The position numbers and the translations under genes were made by a program. From contig JAKRWE010000023.1 in NCBI GenBank assembly GCA_024712425.1, positions 1 through 35,331 of the forward strand: DNA of 35,331 bases, written 5' to 3'. Below are positions 18,681-26,732 of this stretch, piece after piece. How positions within the stretch are numbered: position 1 is the stretch's first letter; each line of letters opens with the position of its first letter. The notes beneath the pieces are model-generated. The model was not told where the DNA came from, ran no database searches, and worked only from the letters and a program-made list of their open reading frames with translations. The DNA is from Chromatiales bacterium (GTDB taxonomy: Bacteria; Pseudomonadota; Gammaproteobacteria; Chromatiales; Chromatiaceae).

Positions 18681-18685
18681 TATTA

Positions 18686-19771
18686 TCAAGATGCCTCGCT
18701 ACCTTGCGCCAATGGGGAGGCCTTGACCGATGCCTCGAAGGCAGACTTGGCGCGATCACACAGATCGGACAGCGCTTCACCGTCGATCGACAGGCCCTCG
18801 AACGGTTTGACGTGAAGCACGCCCAGATCCTGCCCGTCCACCGTGACACGCCATTCGCCGCGCACAATGCCGCACCCGTGGGCCGCGTGAGCGCCCAGTT
18901 GCGGGTCCTTGGCAAATTCCTCGAGCGCACGGATCAGGACGCCCAGTTCCGCCTCATCCGCATTGCGGAGGATCATTCGGTGTTGCAGCGGCGTGCCGGG
19001 CGGGATTACCTCGTACCCGGAAAGCGGCATCAACACCGACACATTGGCACGGACCAGTCCATCGAGGGACGCCATTTCCTTCTCGATCGCCGCGATACGG
19101 GCCTGAAGTTCGTCGGCCTGCGCATCATTTCCGGCCTTTTTCTCTGCCCGTACCTTGCGTTCCAACTTCTTCTTCTCAGCTCGCAGCCGGGTTGAAGTGC
19201 GCTCTGCATCGGCCAGATCGGTCAACCGATCGTAATCCTCTGGAGTCAGGAATGCCCCCTCGTCTGGATTGCGAGTCAGATCGTCGAAACGAACACCTGT
19301 GACAACATCTGGCATCAGAGGCGTCTCGGGCACCGCGAAGCCAACCGACAGCTTGCCCGCCACCCAGGAGGCGCCCAATCCAGCGGATTGGCCGAACACG
19401 GATTGGATTACGTAGCGTTGACGGAGCGCCTGCCCGCCTTTCAGGTCGATGGAGGATTCGGTACCGGCGCCTTTCACGCCACCGATAGTCAAGGCGCGAT
19501 GCGTTTCGATGTCCCAGGGGTGGCCTGCGGCCTCGGCCACGGCATTGCGTGCCATGCGGCGCAGTATTCCACGGATGCCGGCAGCAGGAAAATAGGCGGT
19601 ATAAGCGGTGACGCCATCTTGGTAGACCGCCATTCGCGGCAATCGGGCCGTATCGGGCGATCCTTGCGGATATTTCTCACCGAAATTAATTTCGCGGTCT
19701 GGCCGGATCGGCGCGGTCGCCAGGGGGGAACCTTTTACCGGCGTGATAATGCCGTTGAGCACGATATTCAT
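18686..19771 (-). CDS. csf2: Type IV CRISPR Cas7-like backbone protein with coiled-coil insertion
   Basis: Csf2 (Cas7) subunits coat the crRNA as the backbone of the type IV effector. The 361-aa protein begins MNIVLNGIITPVKGSPL and carries FPAAGIRGILRRMARN, GGVKGAGTESSIDL and VFGQSAGLGASWVAGKLSVGF, the Gly-rich RAMP-like segments of Csf2. Residues about 180-238 form a strongly charged heptad-like helix pair (ERTSTRLRAEKKKLERKV, then QARIAAIEKEMASL). It looks like a coiled-coil insertion and makes the protein longer than I would expect for the family. The ATG at 19771 has AAAGGAG before it; upstream in-frame codons lack support. It lies 16 bases after cas6. Confidence 0.88.
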   Translation of the reverse strand: MNIVLNGIITPVKGSPLATAPIRPDREINFGEKYPQGSPDTARLPRMAVYQDGVTAYTAYFPAAGIRGILRRMARNAVAEAAGHPWDIETHRALTIGGVKGAGTESSIDLKGGQALRQRYVIQSVFGQSAGLGASWVAGKLSVGFAVPETPLMPDVVTGVRFDDLTRNPDEGAFLTPEDYDRLTDLADAERTSTRLRAEKKKLERKVRAEKKAGNDAQADELQARIAAIEKEMASLDGLVRANVSVLMPLSGYEVIPPGTPLQHRMILRNADEAELGVLIRALEEFAKDPQLGAHAAHGCGIVRGEWRVTVDGQDLGVLHVKPFEGLSIDGEALSDLCDRAKSAFEASVKASPLAQGSEAS

Positions 19772-19787
19772 GAATCGCTCCTTTCGT

Positions 19788-20339
19788 TCAGTGTTTGATT
19801 TGCAGCATGCCAAACCCAAATCCCTTGTGTCGGCCGATACCACGAAGCAGGGTAGTGGCGAACTGGGATGATCCGGTGACACTCAGGCGGCCATGGATGA
19901 CAGTGTCATTGAGCGTGATCTTGCGGTTTCGCTTGCCGCGAAAGACGAGCGGCCTGGAGGACGCCTCGATGCGATCGACCTCGAACCCGTTGTCTGGCGC
20001 TTTTGAGGCGAACCAGCGTGCGGCATCTTCATTCATCGGTAGTGCAACGACGCGGGAACCCACACGGATCTCAGGAACCACCCGGATGGTGAACGCATGC
20101 TCCGCCCCAGGCTGCCCATCCACTTCTCTCAGCTGGGCAGCGGTGGCCGGTTGCGCGGACAGCGGCCACGCGGCATCCACCCGCAGGCAAACGATGAGTT
20201 TGTCGCCCACCCGGTCGAATCGATAAAGGAAGGGTCTCCCCCCGTTGGGGTTTGGGAACCACTGCCAGATCCGTTTGTGGAGCCGATAGGGATCCATCAG
20301 CGGGAAGGTAGCGAATACCTCCTTGTACTGGATCTTCAT
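19788..20339 (-). CDS. cas6: Type IV crRNA-processing Cas6/Csf5-like endonuclease
   Basis: Cas6 enzymes cut the repeat RNA to make mature crRNAs. The 183-aa protein has a Cas6e-like N-terminus (DPYRLHKRIWQWFP), whose H21 sits where the Cas6e catalytic histidine lies. It also has FLYRFDRVGDKLIVCLRV, and a C-terminal glycine-rich loop GIGRHKGFGFGML (about 167-179) that is the RAMP hallmark. Its ATG overlaps the csf1 stop (ATGA). Its presence implies a repeat array somewhere, but none is in this window. Whether it belongs to the Csf5 or the Cas6e lineage needs a profile search. Confidence 0.85.
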   Translation of the reverse strand: MKIQYKEVFATFPLMDPYRLHKRIWQWFPNPNGGRPFLYRFDRVGDKLIVCLRVDAAWPLSAQPATAAQLREVDGQPGAEHAFTIRVVPEIRVGSRVVALPMNEDAARWFASKAPDNGFEVDRIEASSRPLVFRGKRNRKITLNDTVIHGRLSVTGSSQFATTLLRGIGRHKGFGFGMLQIKH

Positions 20340-21055
20340 GTCGACGACTCCAGGTTGGCCAGGCGCAGCAGATAGCGCCAGTTGTCACTATGGGTTGGGG
20401 GCAACGCACGGAGCAGCGATCGAAAATCATCCCGCGTGCTCAGCATCTTCTCAAGTGCGTCATGGGCCCGGTCCTGCTGTCGCGGGTCATAGGCATACCG
20501 GGCGTCGTCGCGTAGCTGCGCTGCCTTTTTCAGCGTCGAAGCGCTGACCCCACTTTTTTTCCAAGCGAGAAAATGGTCCTTGAGCGCAATCGCATCGACA
20601 ATGGCCGGATCATTGCCACTGATATGCACACGACGGTTCGACCGGGTGACAGCCAACCCGCGCATGACCTTGACCGAGGAATTCCCGGACGCGAACAACA
20701 GGTAGGGTGGATCGGGTGGCGCCAGGAGAATGTCGCGCAAAAACGGCGAGAGCGCTTCCTTGCCCGTTGCAATCGCAAGGTTATCCACGGCGGCAAAGGG
20801 TGTTTGGTCCGGTGGGTACGCGACAGAGGTGACCAGGTGCGCCCGCTCGGGTGTGACTAACCCAAGCCAGCCGGCACCCATGCGCCCGGGGCGCTTGATC
20901 GAGCGATAGGTGCCGCCGAAGGTGAAGCAGGTCGCACACAAGGTCGTGTACCCCGAACCGGCCCGTTGCAGCTGATCGCGTTCGCCACACACCGCGCAGG
21001 CCTCGGCGGTTTTTCGGTATTGCCTGGTATCCCTTCCGCCTCCACCAGTCGGCAA
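20336..21055 (-). CDS. csf1: Type IV CRISPR large-subunit-like protein Csf1
   Basis: Csf1 (Cas8-like) is the signature protein of type IV systems. The 239-aa product has a four-cysteine zinc-binding site near the N-terminus (C20, C23, C40, C43: CAVCGERD, then LCATCF), as Csf1 proteins do. A mixed alpha/beta and then helical region follows (YRSIKRPGRMG, LLFASGNSSVKVMRGLAVT). The only start ahead of the first cysteine pair is a TTG at 21055, so the start is uncertain. The reading frame of csf3 runs 199 bases into this gene. It overlaps cas6 by 4 bases. Confidence 0.83.
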   Translation of the reverse strand: MPTGGGGRDTRQYRKTAEACAVCGERDQLQRAGSGYTTLCATCFTFGGTYRSIKRPGRMGAGWLGLVTPERAHLVTSVAYPPDQTPFAAVDNLAIATGKEALSPFLRDILLAPPDPPYLLFASGNSSVKVMRGLAVTRSNRRVHISGNDPAIVDAIALKDHFLAWKKSGVSASTLKKAAQLRDDARYAYDPRQQDRAHDALEKMLSTRDDFRSLLRALPPTHSDNWRYLLRLANLESST

Positions 21056-21849
21056 CCAAGGTGCTCGGCAAAGAACGCGATGGCGCTGCGGCTATCACGG
21101 ACAACACTGGGGAGGCTGGCAGGTACGGGGCAAGACACCCCGGACTCGATGCGTTGCAGCTGGTCGTTAGAGAAATCACGCCAGCGCGGCACCACGCACA
21201 GGGCGCGATTGTCCGACGACCAGTAGTCGGGCCGGAAAGCGGTCATGTCCACCGGCAAATCCGTGGCCGGCGCGAGATCCACATGTGACTCGGCCATGGC
21301 ATCCCACGCGGATGTTGGAATGGGGCGAGCGGGTGAGCCATCGGGCAAGACCAGCGATCGATCCACATGCAGGTCGATCGTTTCCACACGCACAATTTCA
21401 CCGAAGCCATGCGCAGTCTTTTTCCCGATGCCCGGCAACCCGGCGATCAACCGGCGGCAGGCCGCGGCGTCACCGGACCCGAACCACACCACCTTGCGTG
21501 CCTCGAAGCTGTTGCGTCGATCCAAGTCTGGCTTGTCCGTCCCCCCGGTGCGCAACACCTTGCGCCTCGGATCCGAATCATAATCGCCGAAATGGGGGCT
21601 CAAGGCCGAGAGGAAGGGGTGCTGGGTGGGTCGCGGTTCGACGAAAAAGGCGGCCGAACCCAGGAACAGGCCGCCGGCCGATTGCAACGGGATGTCGTCA
21701 GGCGACCATGCACCGTTCTCCGACGTCACTGCCGCGCTCAACAAGCTATCCAATGTCAGCCAGGTGTTATCGGTCACGATGACCGGGGTGCGCAGATGCG
21801 CGACTAGGGCGAAGGGGGTGTCATCGCAGCGTTTGAGTTCGCGCAGCAT
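20857..21849 (-). CDS. csf3: Type IV CRISPR Cas5-like protein Csf3, with odd C-terminal tail
   Basis: Csf3 (Cas5-like) caps the crRNA 5' handle in type IV complexes. The protein opens with LRTPVIVTDNTWLTLDSLLSAAV, has LGSAAFFVEPRPTQH and EARKVVWFGSGDAAACRRLI, and a RAMP-like glycine loop GLPGIGKKTAHGFGEI near residues 137-152. The frame stays open for 330 aa, but the last 66 residues overlap csf1 in another frame and are Ala/Pro/Arg-rich (GTRPCVRPASPSAAPIARSS). That looks like translation of the wrong frame. The true stop may have been lost by a small indel, or the overlap may be real. It is the first gene of the csf operon, and its ATG lies 11 bases after a terminator T run. Confidence 0.85.
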   Translation of the reverse strand: MLRELKRCDDTPFALVAHLRTPVIVTDNTWLTLDSLLSAAVTSENGAWSPDDIPLQSAGGLFLGSAAFFVEPRPTQHPFLSALSPHFGDYDSDPRRKVLRTGGTDKPDLDRRNSFEARKVVWFGSGDAAACRRLIAGLPGIGKKTAHGFGEIVRVETIDLHVDRSLVLPDGSPARPIPTSAWDAMAESHVDLAPATDLPVDMTAFRPDYWSSDNRALCVVPRWRDFSNDQLQRIESGVSCPVPASLPSVVRDSRSAIAFFAEHLGCRLVEAEGIPGNTEKPPRPARCVANAISCNGPVRGTRPCVRPASPSAAPIARSSAPGAWVPAGLG

Positions 21850-21859
21850 AACTCAGCCT

Positions 21860-21892
21860 AAAAAAGACCGGGCCTTGAGAAGAAACCCGGTC
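21860..21892 (-). terminator. Rho-independent terminator directly before csf3
   Basis: On the minus strand GACCGGG (21892-21886) pairs with CCCGGTC (21872-21866) around a 13-base loop and is followed by six T. It ends the lipoprotein transcript, yet only 10 bases separate it from the csf3 ATG. Confidence 0.85.
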
Positions 21893-21899
21893 AACTTGA

Positions 21900-22472
21900 T
21901 CACTTCGCTGCACACAACGTTTTCTCATAGAACGTCGAGAGTGCCTTGTAGTGACCGGTGGCGGGATCGATATCGCGCGCATACACACGTACGTGGTCGC
22001 ACTGATCGGTATCCGGCTGCAGATGATTGTGGACCGCCATGAGCAGGAAGCCTTTCCAGTTCTTGGTGACCAGGCCATTGCCCGGGCTGTTCTGCGATAC
22101 CAGTGCGATCTGGTGGAGTTCCATCTCAGCGGAATCGCTGTTCGGCCAGGGCCGTGCATCGGGCTGGAAGGCTTCCACGTTGCCGTTGCACTGACGGTAG
22201 TGCTGGATCTTGTTGCTGGGTACTTCGATGGTGGCCCAGGTGGGGCAGGCCTCGCGGGCCTCTACGCCGGCCCCAAGGTATTTTGCGCGGCCGATTTGAA
22301 CGGGTTGCATGGTCATCCAGTCAATCTTAGGCAGGGACTGGACGAGTACAGCGCCGGTGGGGTAGCTGGGTTTTGCCAGTTCCATGGTCGGGGCGCAACC
22401 ACTGGCGAGCATGGCGCTCAGCGCGATAGCCGCAGGAAGCAGGGAACGACGGGTCGTGTGTTGTTGGGACAT
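21900..22472 (-). CDS. Putative lipoprotein, unknown function
   Basis: The 190-aa product has a twin-Arg-containing positively charged start (TTRRSLLPAAIALSAML) and a lipobox ASGC, so it should be cleaved and lipidated at Cys26 and sit in the envelope. The mature part has cysteines at CPTW, RQCNGN, DQCDHV and the C-terminal LCAAK, which could form disulphides in the periplasm. No family was recognised. It is the last gene of a minus-strand set with the YbjQ-like gene and the 314-aa unknown, and it is closed by the terminator at 21860. A role in the conjugative element's envelope functions is only a guess. Confidence 0.7.
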   Translation of the reverse strand: MSQQHTTRRSLLPAAIALSAMLASGCAPTMELAKPSYPTGAVLVQSLPKIDWMTMQPVQIGRAKYLGAGVEAREACPTWATIEVPSNKIQHYRQCNGNVEAFQPDARPWPNSDSAEMELHQIALVSQNSPGNGLVTKNWKGFLLMAVHNHLQPDTDQCDHVRVYARDIDPATGHYKALSTFYEKTLCAAK

Positions 22473-22481
22473 GGAAATACC

Positions 22482-22835
22482 TCAAAGTGGGAGTGGTGTT
22501 TGTGTGCCAGCCGGCTGGCTGACCACTGCGGTACCGATGGCGGTTGCCGAGAAATAGCCGCCTTTGTCTTGCGGCGAGAATTCGATGTCGATCTGGAAGC
22601 CAACGATGGCGTTGGCGCCTTGCGCCCGGGCGGATTCGATCGCGGCCTCGATAGCGCGATCCCGCGCGGCCTTGGCGACTTTCTCGTAGTTGCCGACCTT
22701 GCCGCCGACAAAATTCTTAAAGGAAGCGAACATATCATGCACGGCGTCAGCCGAGACGACAGCGGTTTCGTGGACCAGCCCGACCAGGGCATGGGCTTGC
22801 TCGCCGGGAATATTGGGTGTAGTGACGATGCGCAT
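22482..22835 (-). CDS. YbjQ (UPF0145/DUF74) family protein
   Basis: The 117-aa protein shows the family pattern: an N-terminal beta-strand (RIVTTPNIPGEQ), GLVHETAVVS, a long helix with KVAKAARDRAIEAAIESARAQGANAIVGFQIDIEF, and a final strand (FSATAIGTAVV). YbjQ proteins form pentamers; a metal-binding annotation exists but function is unclear. AGGAGAG precedes the ATG. It lies 9 bases upstream of the lipoprotein gene and is probably co-transcribed with it. Confidence 0.85.
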   Translation of the reverse strand: MRIVTTPNIPGEQAHALVGLVHETAVVSADAVHDMFASFKNFVGGKVGNYEKVAKAARDRAIEAAIESARAQGANAIVGFQIDIEFSPQDKGGYFSATAIGTAVVSQPAGTQTPLPL

Positions 22836-22843
22836 GTTCTCTC

Positions 22844-23788
22844 CTAGCTACTGTGACGTTCGATCGCGATGTAGGGGGTGAGGTGCTGACCATGGCGGAT
22901 CAGTCCGGCCGCCTTGGCGATTTGTTCCATGGATGTTGTGCCAAACAGCCAGCGTCGCACTTTTGGGTCATTGAGTGCCGGCCATTGTGCAAGCACCTGG
23001 TTGGACCAGCGGAGAAACAGGGCCGGTCGCCCAGGCGCGTTTTCCTTGTCAAAAACCGCGCGTAGATCGGGCAGTAGGGGTCGGGGGCGCAGGGTTCGCC
23101 GATAGGACCACAGGTCGCCGTTAACTCGCGATGCGCCCAGTACTCGGACATATTCGGAGAATCGACGTCGCCCAACGAGATCCTTGCGTCGCAGGGAGTC
23201 GGTCAGTTCCGGGCACGCGTCGAACAGGCGCTGGCTCCAATCGGAGAGTCGCACCTGACCGGAGCGCTGTTCTTTGACCAATTCTTGGCAGAGACGGATG
23301 GCGATTTGGTCATAGCGTATGGCGTCATCAGTCAGTAGCTGATCGATTGCCGAATCACAGAGTGACGGGAGAATGATCCAGTCACAGTGGTGCTTGACCG
23401 TCCACTCGGCGACGACCTGGACAGATTTCTGGTTCGTGACCAGCACCACGCGCTCGTCGATCGGGTGGCCCTGCCCGGCCAACCACCCCAGATCGAGTGT
23501 TGCGGCGGTGAAAGCGCCCATCGGAACCGGTTTGGCCCGTGTAATCACGGTGACCTTGTCCTGGATTCCAATGGATTGTGTCGTGCCGTGGTAACGCGGC
23601 CCCAGTGTTTGCGTGGTGTAGAGCCGAACCGCCTTGAGCAATCCGAGCCGATGCAATCGCTCGAGTGATCGCAGACCGGTATCGCTCAGCGTCGTACTGG
23701 CGATATAGAATACGTACGGGGGTAAGGAGAGACGGTCGTTGATTGGCGGAAGCGGTGTTGGCCGCTTGGGCATCGGATTGTCTGTCAT
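22844..23788 (-). CDS. Unknown protein, mobile-element associated
   Basis: No family was recognised. The 314-aa product is soluble with no signal peptide. The N-terminal half alternates strands and helices (PYVFYIASTTLSDTGLRSLERL, KVTVITRAKPVPMG, ERVVLVTNQKSVQVVAEW, CDWIILPSLCDSAIDQL), which would suit a Rossmann-like or PIN-like fold. The C-terminal half is helical and basic (SLRRKDLVGRRRFSEYVRVLG). The ATG at 23788 is chosen; a GTG at 23818 would add 10 residues. It is the first gene of the minus-strand set running to 21900. It faces the plus-strand conjugation block, leaving about 290 bases for divergent promoters. Confidence 0.6.
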   Translation of the reverse strand: MTDNPMPKRPTPLPPINDRLSLPPYVFYIASTTLSDTGLRSLERLHRLGLLKAVRLYTTQTLGPRYHGTTQSIGIQDKVTVITRAKPVPMGAFTAATLDLGWLAGQGHPIDERVVLVTNQKSVQVVAEWTVKHHCDWIILPSLCDSAIDQLLTDDAIRYDQIAIRLCQELVKEQRSGQVRLSDWSQRLFDACPELTDSLRRKDLVGRRRFSEYVRVLGASRVNGDLWSYRRTLRPRPLLPDLRAVFDKENAPGRPALFLRWSNQVLAQWPALNDPKVRRWLFGTTSMEQIAKAAGLIRHGQHLTPYIAIERHSS

Positions 23789-24080
23789 TTTGTGTCCAGG
23801 TTGGAAAAAGCCCGTCACGTGGGCCAGCCGGTGCCGTCCGCCCGGGAGAGTTCCAATAGAACGAGAACGTACGAGGCTACGGCACTGCGGGTGTTATTTG
23901 CCTACCGCCCGCTGGGCCCCCCGGCTATATCCCGGCCGGGCCGGTGCATCGTGTAGCGAATGTTAGAATGGGATGTGTGCAAAAAATATGCGACTCAGCA
24001 TCGAATTTCGGCCCTGAGCGTCCTAATTTTGCGCGACCACTCCCCGTAAGATACTGATGGGTCAAATTGGAGGAGTTCCG

Positions 24081-24239
24081 ATGTCTGAACGTATTGTCAT
24101 CAACGAGTACACCGAAATCGCGGCGACCATTAATGAGGCGGCGGCACAGATGCGCCGCCGGGCGCGCCGCCGCGTCTGGTTGGGGTGGGCATGGAAGGTC
24201 GTATTGGCCGGTGCGTTTATCGCGCTGTTCTTTATTTAA
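24081..24239 (+). CDS. Small membrane protein, 52 aa
   Basis: The ATG at 24081 follows GGAGGAG at good spacing. The protein has an acidic/polar N-terminus, an arginine-rich patch (QMRRRARRRVW) and one C-terminal transmembrane helix (WAWKVVLAGAFIALFFI), so the N-terminus should be cytoplasmic. It is followed 11 bases later by the S49 peptidase gene, the two probably forming one transcript. Function is unknown. Confidence 0.65.
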   Translation: MSERIVINEYTEIAATINEAAAQMRRRARRRVWLGWAWKVVLAGAFIALFFI

Positions 24240-24250
24240 TAGGGGGACGG

Positions 24251-25264
24251 ATGTCACAGTCAGAAAAACGGGAGCCGATAGTTGAACGTCGGGCGGAGAA
24301 CGAGGCGAGCGTGTTACGGCGTCTTGTGGAGCTCATGCTGGAGTCGCAGAACGAGCAGGCACGCCGAGCAAGTAAAGAGAACTTCTGGAAGAACATTCGG
24401 TGGTTTGCGGTCGCAGGCGGCTTCGTGTTGCTGGCGATTGTGAACCTGATCAGTATCAGCAAGATTTCGGGGATGGGAAAGATCCCGGTGCCCATTGACG
24501 GCGACTATGCGGCAGAAGTGCGAATCGACGGCATGATTGCGCCCAACAAGCCGGCATCGGCCAAGAACGTCGTACCGATCCTGGAAGATGCCTTCAATGA
24601 CGAAGATGCGAAGGGCGTGCTACTTGTCATAAATTCGCCGGGTGGCACCCCGGTACAGGCAGCGATAATCAACCATGCGATTGCGCGTCTGAAAAAAGAG
24701 CACCCGAAAAAGAAGGTTGTGGCGGTCGCGGAGGATCTGATGGCGTCCGGGGCCTATTACATCGCCTCGGCGGCGGACGATATTTATGCCAACGAGAACT
24801 CGATCGTTGGCTCAATCGGGGTCAAGATCGAAACGTATGGGGCGGTGGATCTTGCCAAGAAGCTGGGCGTCGAGCGGCGGATCTTCGCGGCAGGCGAGCA
24901 CAAGGTGCGTCTGGACATGCTTGAGCCGGTCAAACCCGAGGACAAAGCCAAGTTCGAGGATACGCTCGCGAAGTTGCACACAAACTTTATCAATACGGTC
25001 AAAGCCGGCCGCGGCGATCGACTGAAGATCGATGATCCAGACCTGTTTACAGGTGACTTCTGGACCGCGGCCGAGGCCGAGGAAAAGGGGTTGATCGACG
25101 GTATAGAAACCCCTGAAGGCGCTTTGAAAAAGGCGTTCGGCGTTACAAAAACCCGTGACTATTCGCCGCAGCCAAGCTTTATCTCCCGCCTGATGCACTC
25201 GGCATTGTCCGGACTGGGTCTGACAGCAGACCTGAATACACCGATGCCGTACTACGCACTATAA
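24251..25264 (+). CDS. S49 (SppA-like) membrane-anchored peptidase
   Basis: S49 peptidases degrade signal peptides or membrane fragments. The 337-aa protein has a cytoplasmic N-terminus, one transmembrane helix near residues 50-70 (FAVAGGFVLLAIVNLI) and a ClpP-like domain. Landmarks are INSPGGTP, the nucleophile region DLMASGAYYIASAAD with the serine of ASG, and the probable lysine of the Ser/Lys dyad in GSIGVKIETYG. The ATG at 24251 has AGGGGGA before it. S49 members are often found in conjugative elements among transfer genes, which fits the following lytic transglycosylase and TraT. Specific substrate unknown. Confidence 0.88.
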   Translation: MSQSEKREPIVERRAENEASVLRRLVELMLESQNEQARRASKENFWKNIRWFAVAGGFVLLAIVNLISISKISGMGKIPVPIDGDYAAEVRIDGMIAPNKPASAKNVVPILEDAFNDEDAKGVLLVINSPGGTPVQAAIINHAIARLKKEHPKKKVVAVAEDLMASGAYYIASAADDIYANENSIVGSIGVKIETYGAVDLAKKLGVERRIFAAGEHKVRLDMLEPVKPEDKAKFEDTLAKLHTNFINTVKAGRGDRLKIDDPDLFTGDFWTAAEAEEKGLIDGIETPEGALKKAFGVTKTRDYSPQPSFISRLMHSALSGLGLTADLNTPMPYYAL

Positions 25265-25307
25265 GAACTATGCAACAACGCTGCGTTGGGTGGCGTTGGA
25301 GGTCGAC

Positions 25308-26249
25308 ATGAGCAAAAAATCAAATACAGCGGCGCCTGACAGCGCCCCGGCCAAGGCCGCGGACCAGGCGTCGGAAGAGAATGGAAGCACCAAGACAACG
25401 GGGAAGGGCCAGAAAGGGAAGCAAAATGCGTCAACAGGCGGGCACCCTTCCCGCAAGCAGAAACAACAGCTGATGGAGGGCGGGCGTGTATCGAAGCGGG
25501 GTCCGAATCCAACCCAACAGAAGCTGGGGCTAAACAGCTGGGAGAGCATTCCCTACACCATCGGGCAGTTCGAGCTGCAAACCCCCTATTCACAGCACGT
25601 CATGTCCCGGTTCAAGCGCAACCTGGCGGTAAATGCCTACTTGGCCGAGGTTTTTCCATCCGCGCATGGCTGGAAGCACTGGATCGAGATACTGCAATGT
25701 ATCGAGACGCTGGTTGATCGGGCGCATGAGAAGGTCGATGCGACCTTCAAAGAGGTCGAAGGCCAGGTGGATCACATGTTCGAGGTGATTGGGCTGGAAG
25801 ACGAGGATGTGCCGCAATACATCAACAGCCGGACATTCACCTACGCCGTTACGACGCCACGGGTACGACAAATACTGAACTACCTGCCGCGAATGGACCG
25901 AATCGTGAAGCGGATGGAGGCATTGTGGATGGCCGAGTCAGGAATCAGCAGCACCTATATCCGACAAGAGGCCATGCGACTGCGCACCGCTGTCACGAAA
26001 TACGCTGGTGCATTGTTTCGGCAGTCCGACCGGGTGCGTCGCGTCATGGGCGGGCGCGCGACGGCGGCCGAGTTGTTGACCGATCTGCAGGATGAATTGT
26101 CCGAGCATTATGGCAGCGGACTGAAGGAGAAGGACAAACAAGGTAATGACATGCTGCTACCTGGTGAACCAGATATAGAGGGCCCCCTGGTGGGTGAGGA
26201 GGAAAACACCGAAGTACCCGCAGGGGCAAAAGATGTCGCGCGTGCGTGA
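25308..26249 (+). CDS. ICE-associated protein, possibly PFL_4669/DUF1845-like
   Basis: The 313-aa soluble protein starts at ATG 25308 after GGAGG. The first 70 residues are a Lys/Ala/Gly-rich, probably disordered tail. The core has helices (SRFKRNLAVNAYLAEVFPS, then IEILQCIETLVDRAHEKVD) and a segment FTYAVTTPRVRQILNYLPRMDRIVKRMEALW. That segment recalls the C-terminal pattern of PFL_4669-type integrative-element proteins, but the match is by memory and weak. It overlaps the next gene by 17 bases, so it belongs to the same operon. Role in transfer unknown. Confidence 0.6.
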   Translation: MSKKSNTAAPDSAPAKAADQASEENGSTKTTGKGQKGKQNASTGGHPSRKQKQQLMEGGRVSKRGPNPTQQKLGLNSWESIPYTIGQFELQTPYSQHVMSRFKRNLAVNAYLAEVFPSAHGWKHWIEILQCIETLVDRAHEKVDATFKEVEGQVDHMFEVIGLEDEDVPQYINSRTFTYAVTTPRVRQILNYLPRMDRIVKRMEALWMAESGISSTYIRQEAMRLRTAVTKYAGALFRQSDRVRRVMGGRATAAELLTDLQDELSEHYGSGLKEKDKQGNDMLLPGEPDIEGPLVGEEENTEVPAGAKDVARA

Positions 26250-26721
26250 ATGGATCGGGCTGGCTCTGTTGGCCTTATTGCCTGCCGCCGCGCCGGCGAG
26301 CTGTTTCGAACAAGCGGCCGATTATTATCAGATCCCGCAGGTATTGCTGCGCGCAATTGCCTATTACGAGTCAGGCCTGAAGCCGCATCTGGTGCACACC
26401 AACACGAGTGGTAGCAAGGATATCGGGCTGATGCAGATCAATGAGCTGTGGCTCCCGGCCCTGGCCAAACAGGGGATCCAGCGGGCCGACCTGTTCGATG
26501 GTTGTGTCAATACGTTCGCCGGGGCCTGGATCCTGGCACAGAACTTGCGCCGTGCACAGGGTGACGTATGGCAGGCCGTCGGGGCCTACAACGCGGGGTG
26601 GCGTGATACGCCAGAACGAAGGGCGCGGAAGGCGAAATATGTTTTGGCGATCCAACATATTGTCGAGCGCATGCAGAAAGAGACCTTGGCGGCATTGTCC
26701 CGGCGTGAGCGCGATTCATAG
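26233..26721 (+). CDS. VirB1-like lytic transglycosylase
   Basis: These enzymes open the peptidoglycan for conjugative secretion machines. The 162-aa protein has a signal peptide (EWIGLALLALLPAAAPASC), then a goose-type SLT domain: catalytic glutamate in LLRAIAYYESGLKP, the downstream GSKDIGLMQINELW, and VGAYNAGW. The ATG at 26233 overlaps the end of the preceding gene. Similar short proteins (PilT/IagB/VirB1) accompany type IV secretion and pilus genes, which supports a transfer region. Confidence 0.88.
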   Translation: MSRVREWIGLALLALLPAAAPASCFEQAADYYQIPQVLLRAIAYYESGLKPHLVHTNTSGSKDIGLMQINELWLPALAKQGIQRADLFDGCVNTFAGAWILAQNLRRAQGDVWQAVGAYNAGWRDTPERRARKAKYVLAIQHIVERMQKETLAALSRRERDS

Positions 26722-26732
26722 GGTCTTTGTAT

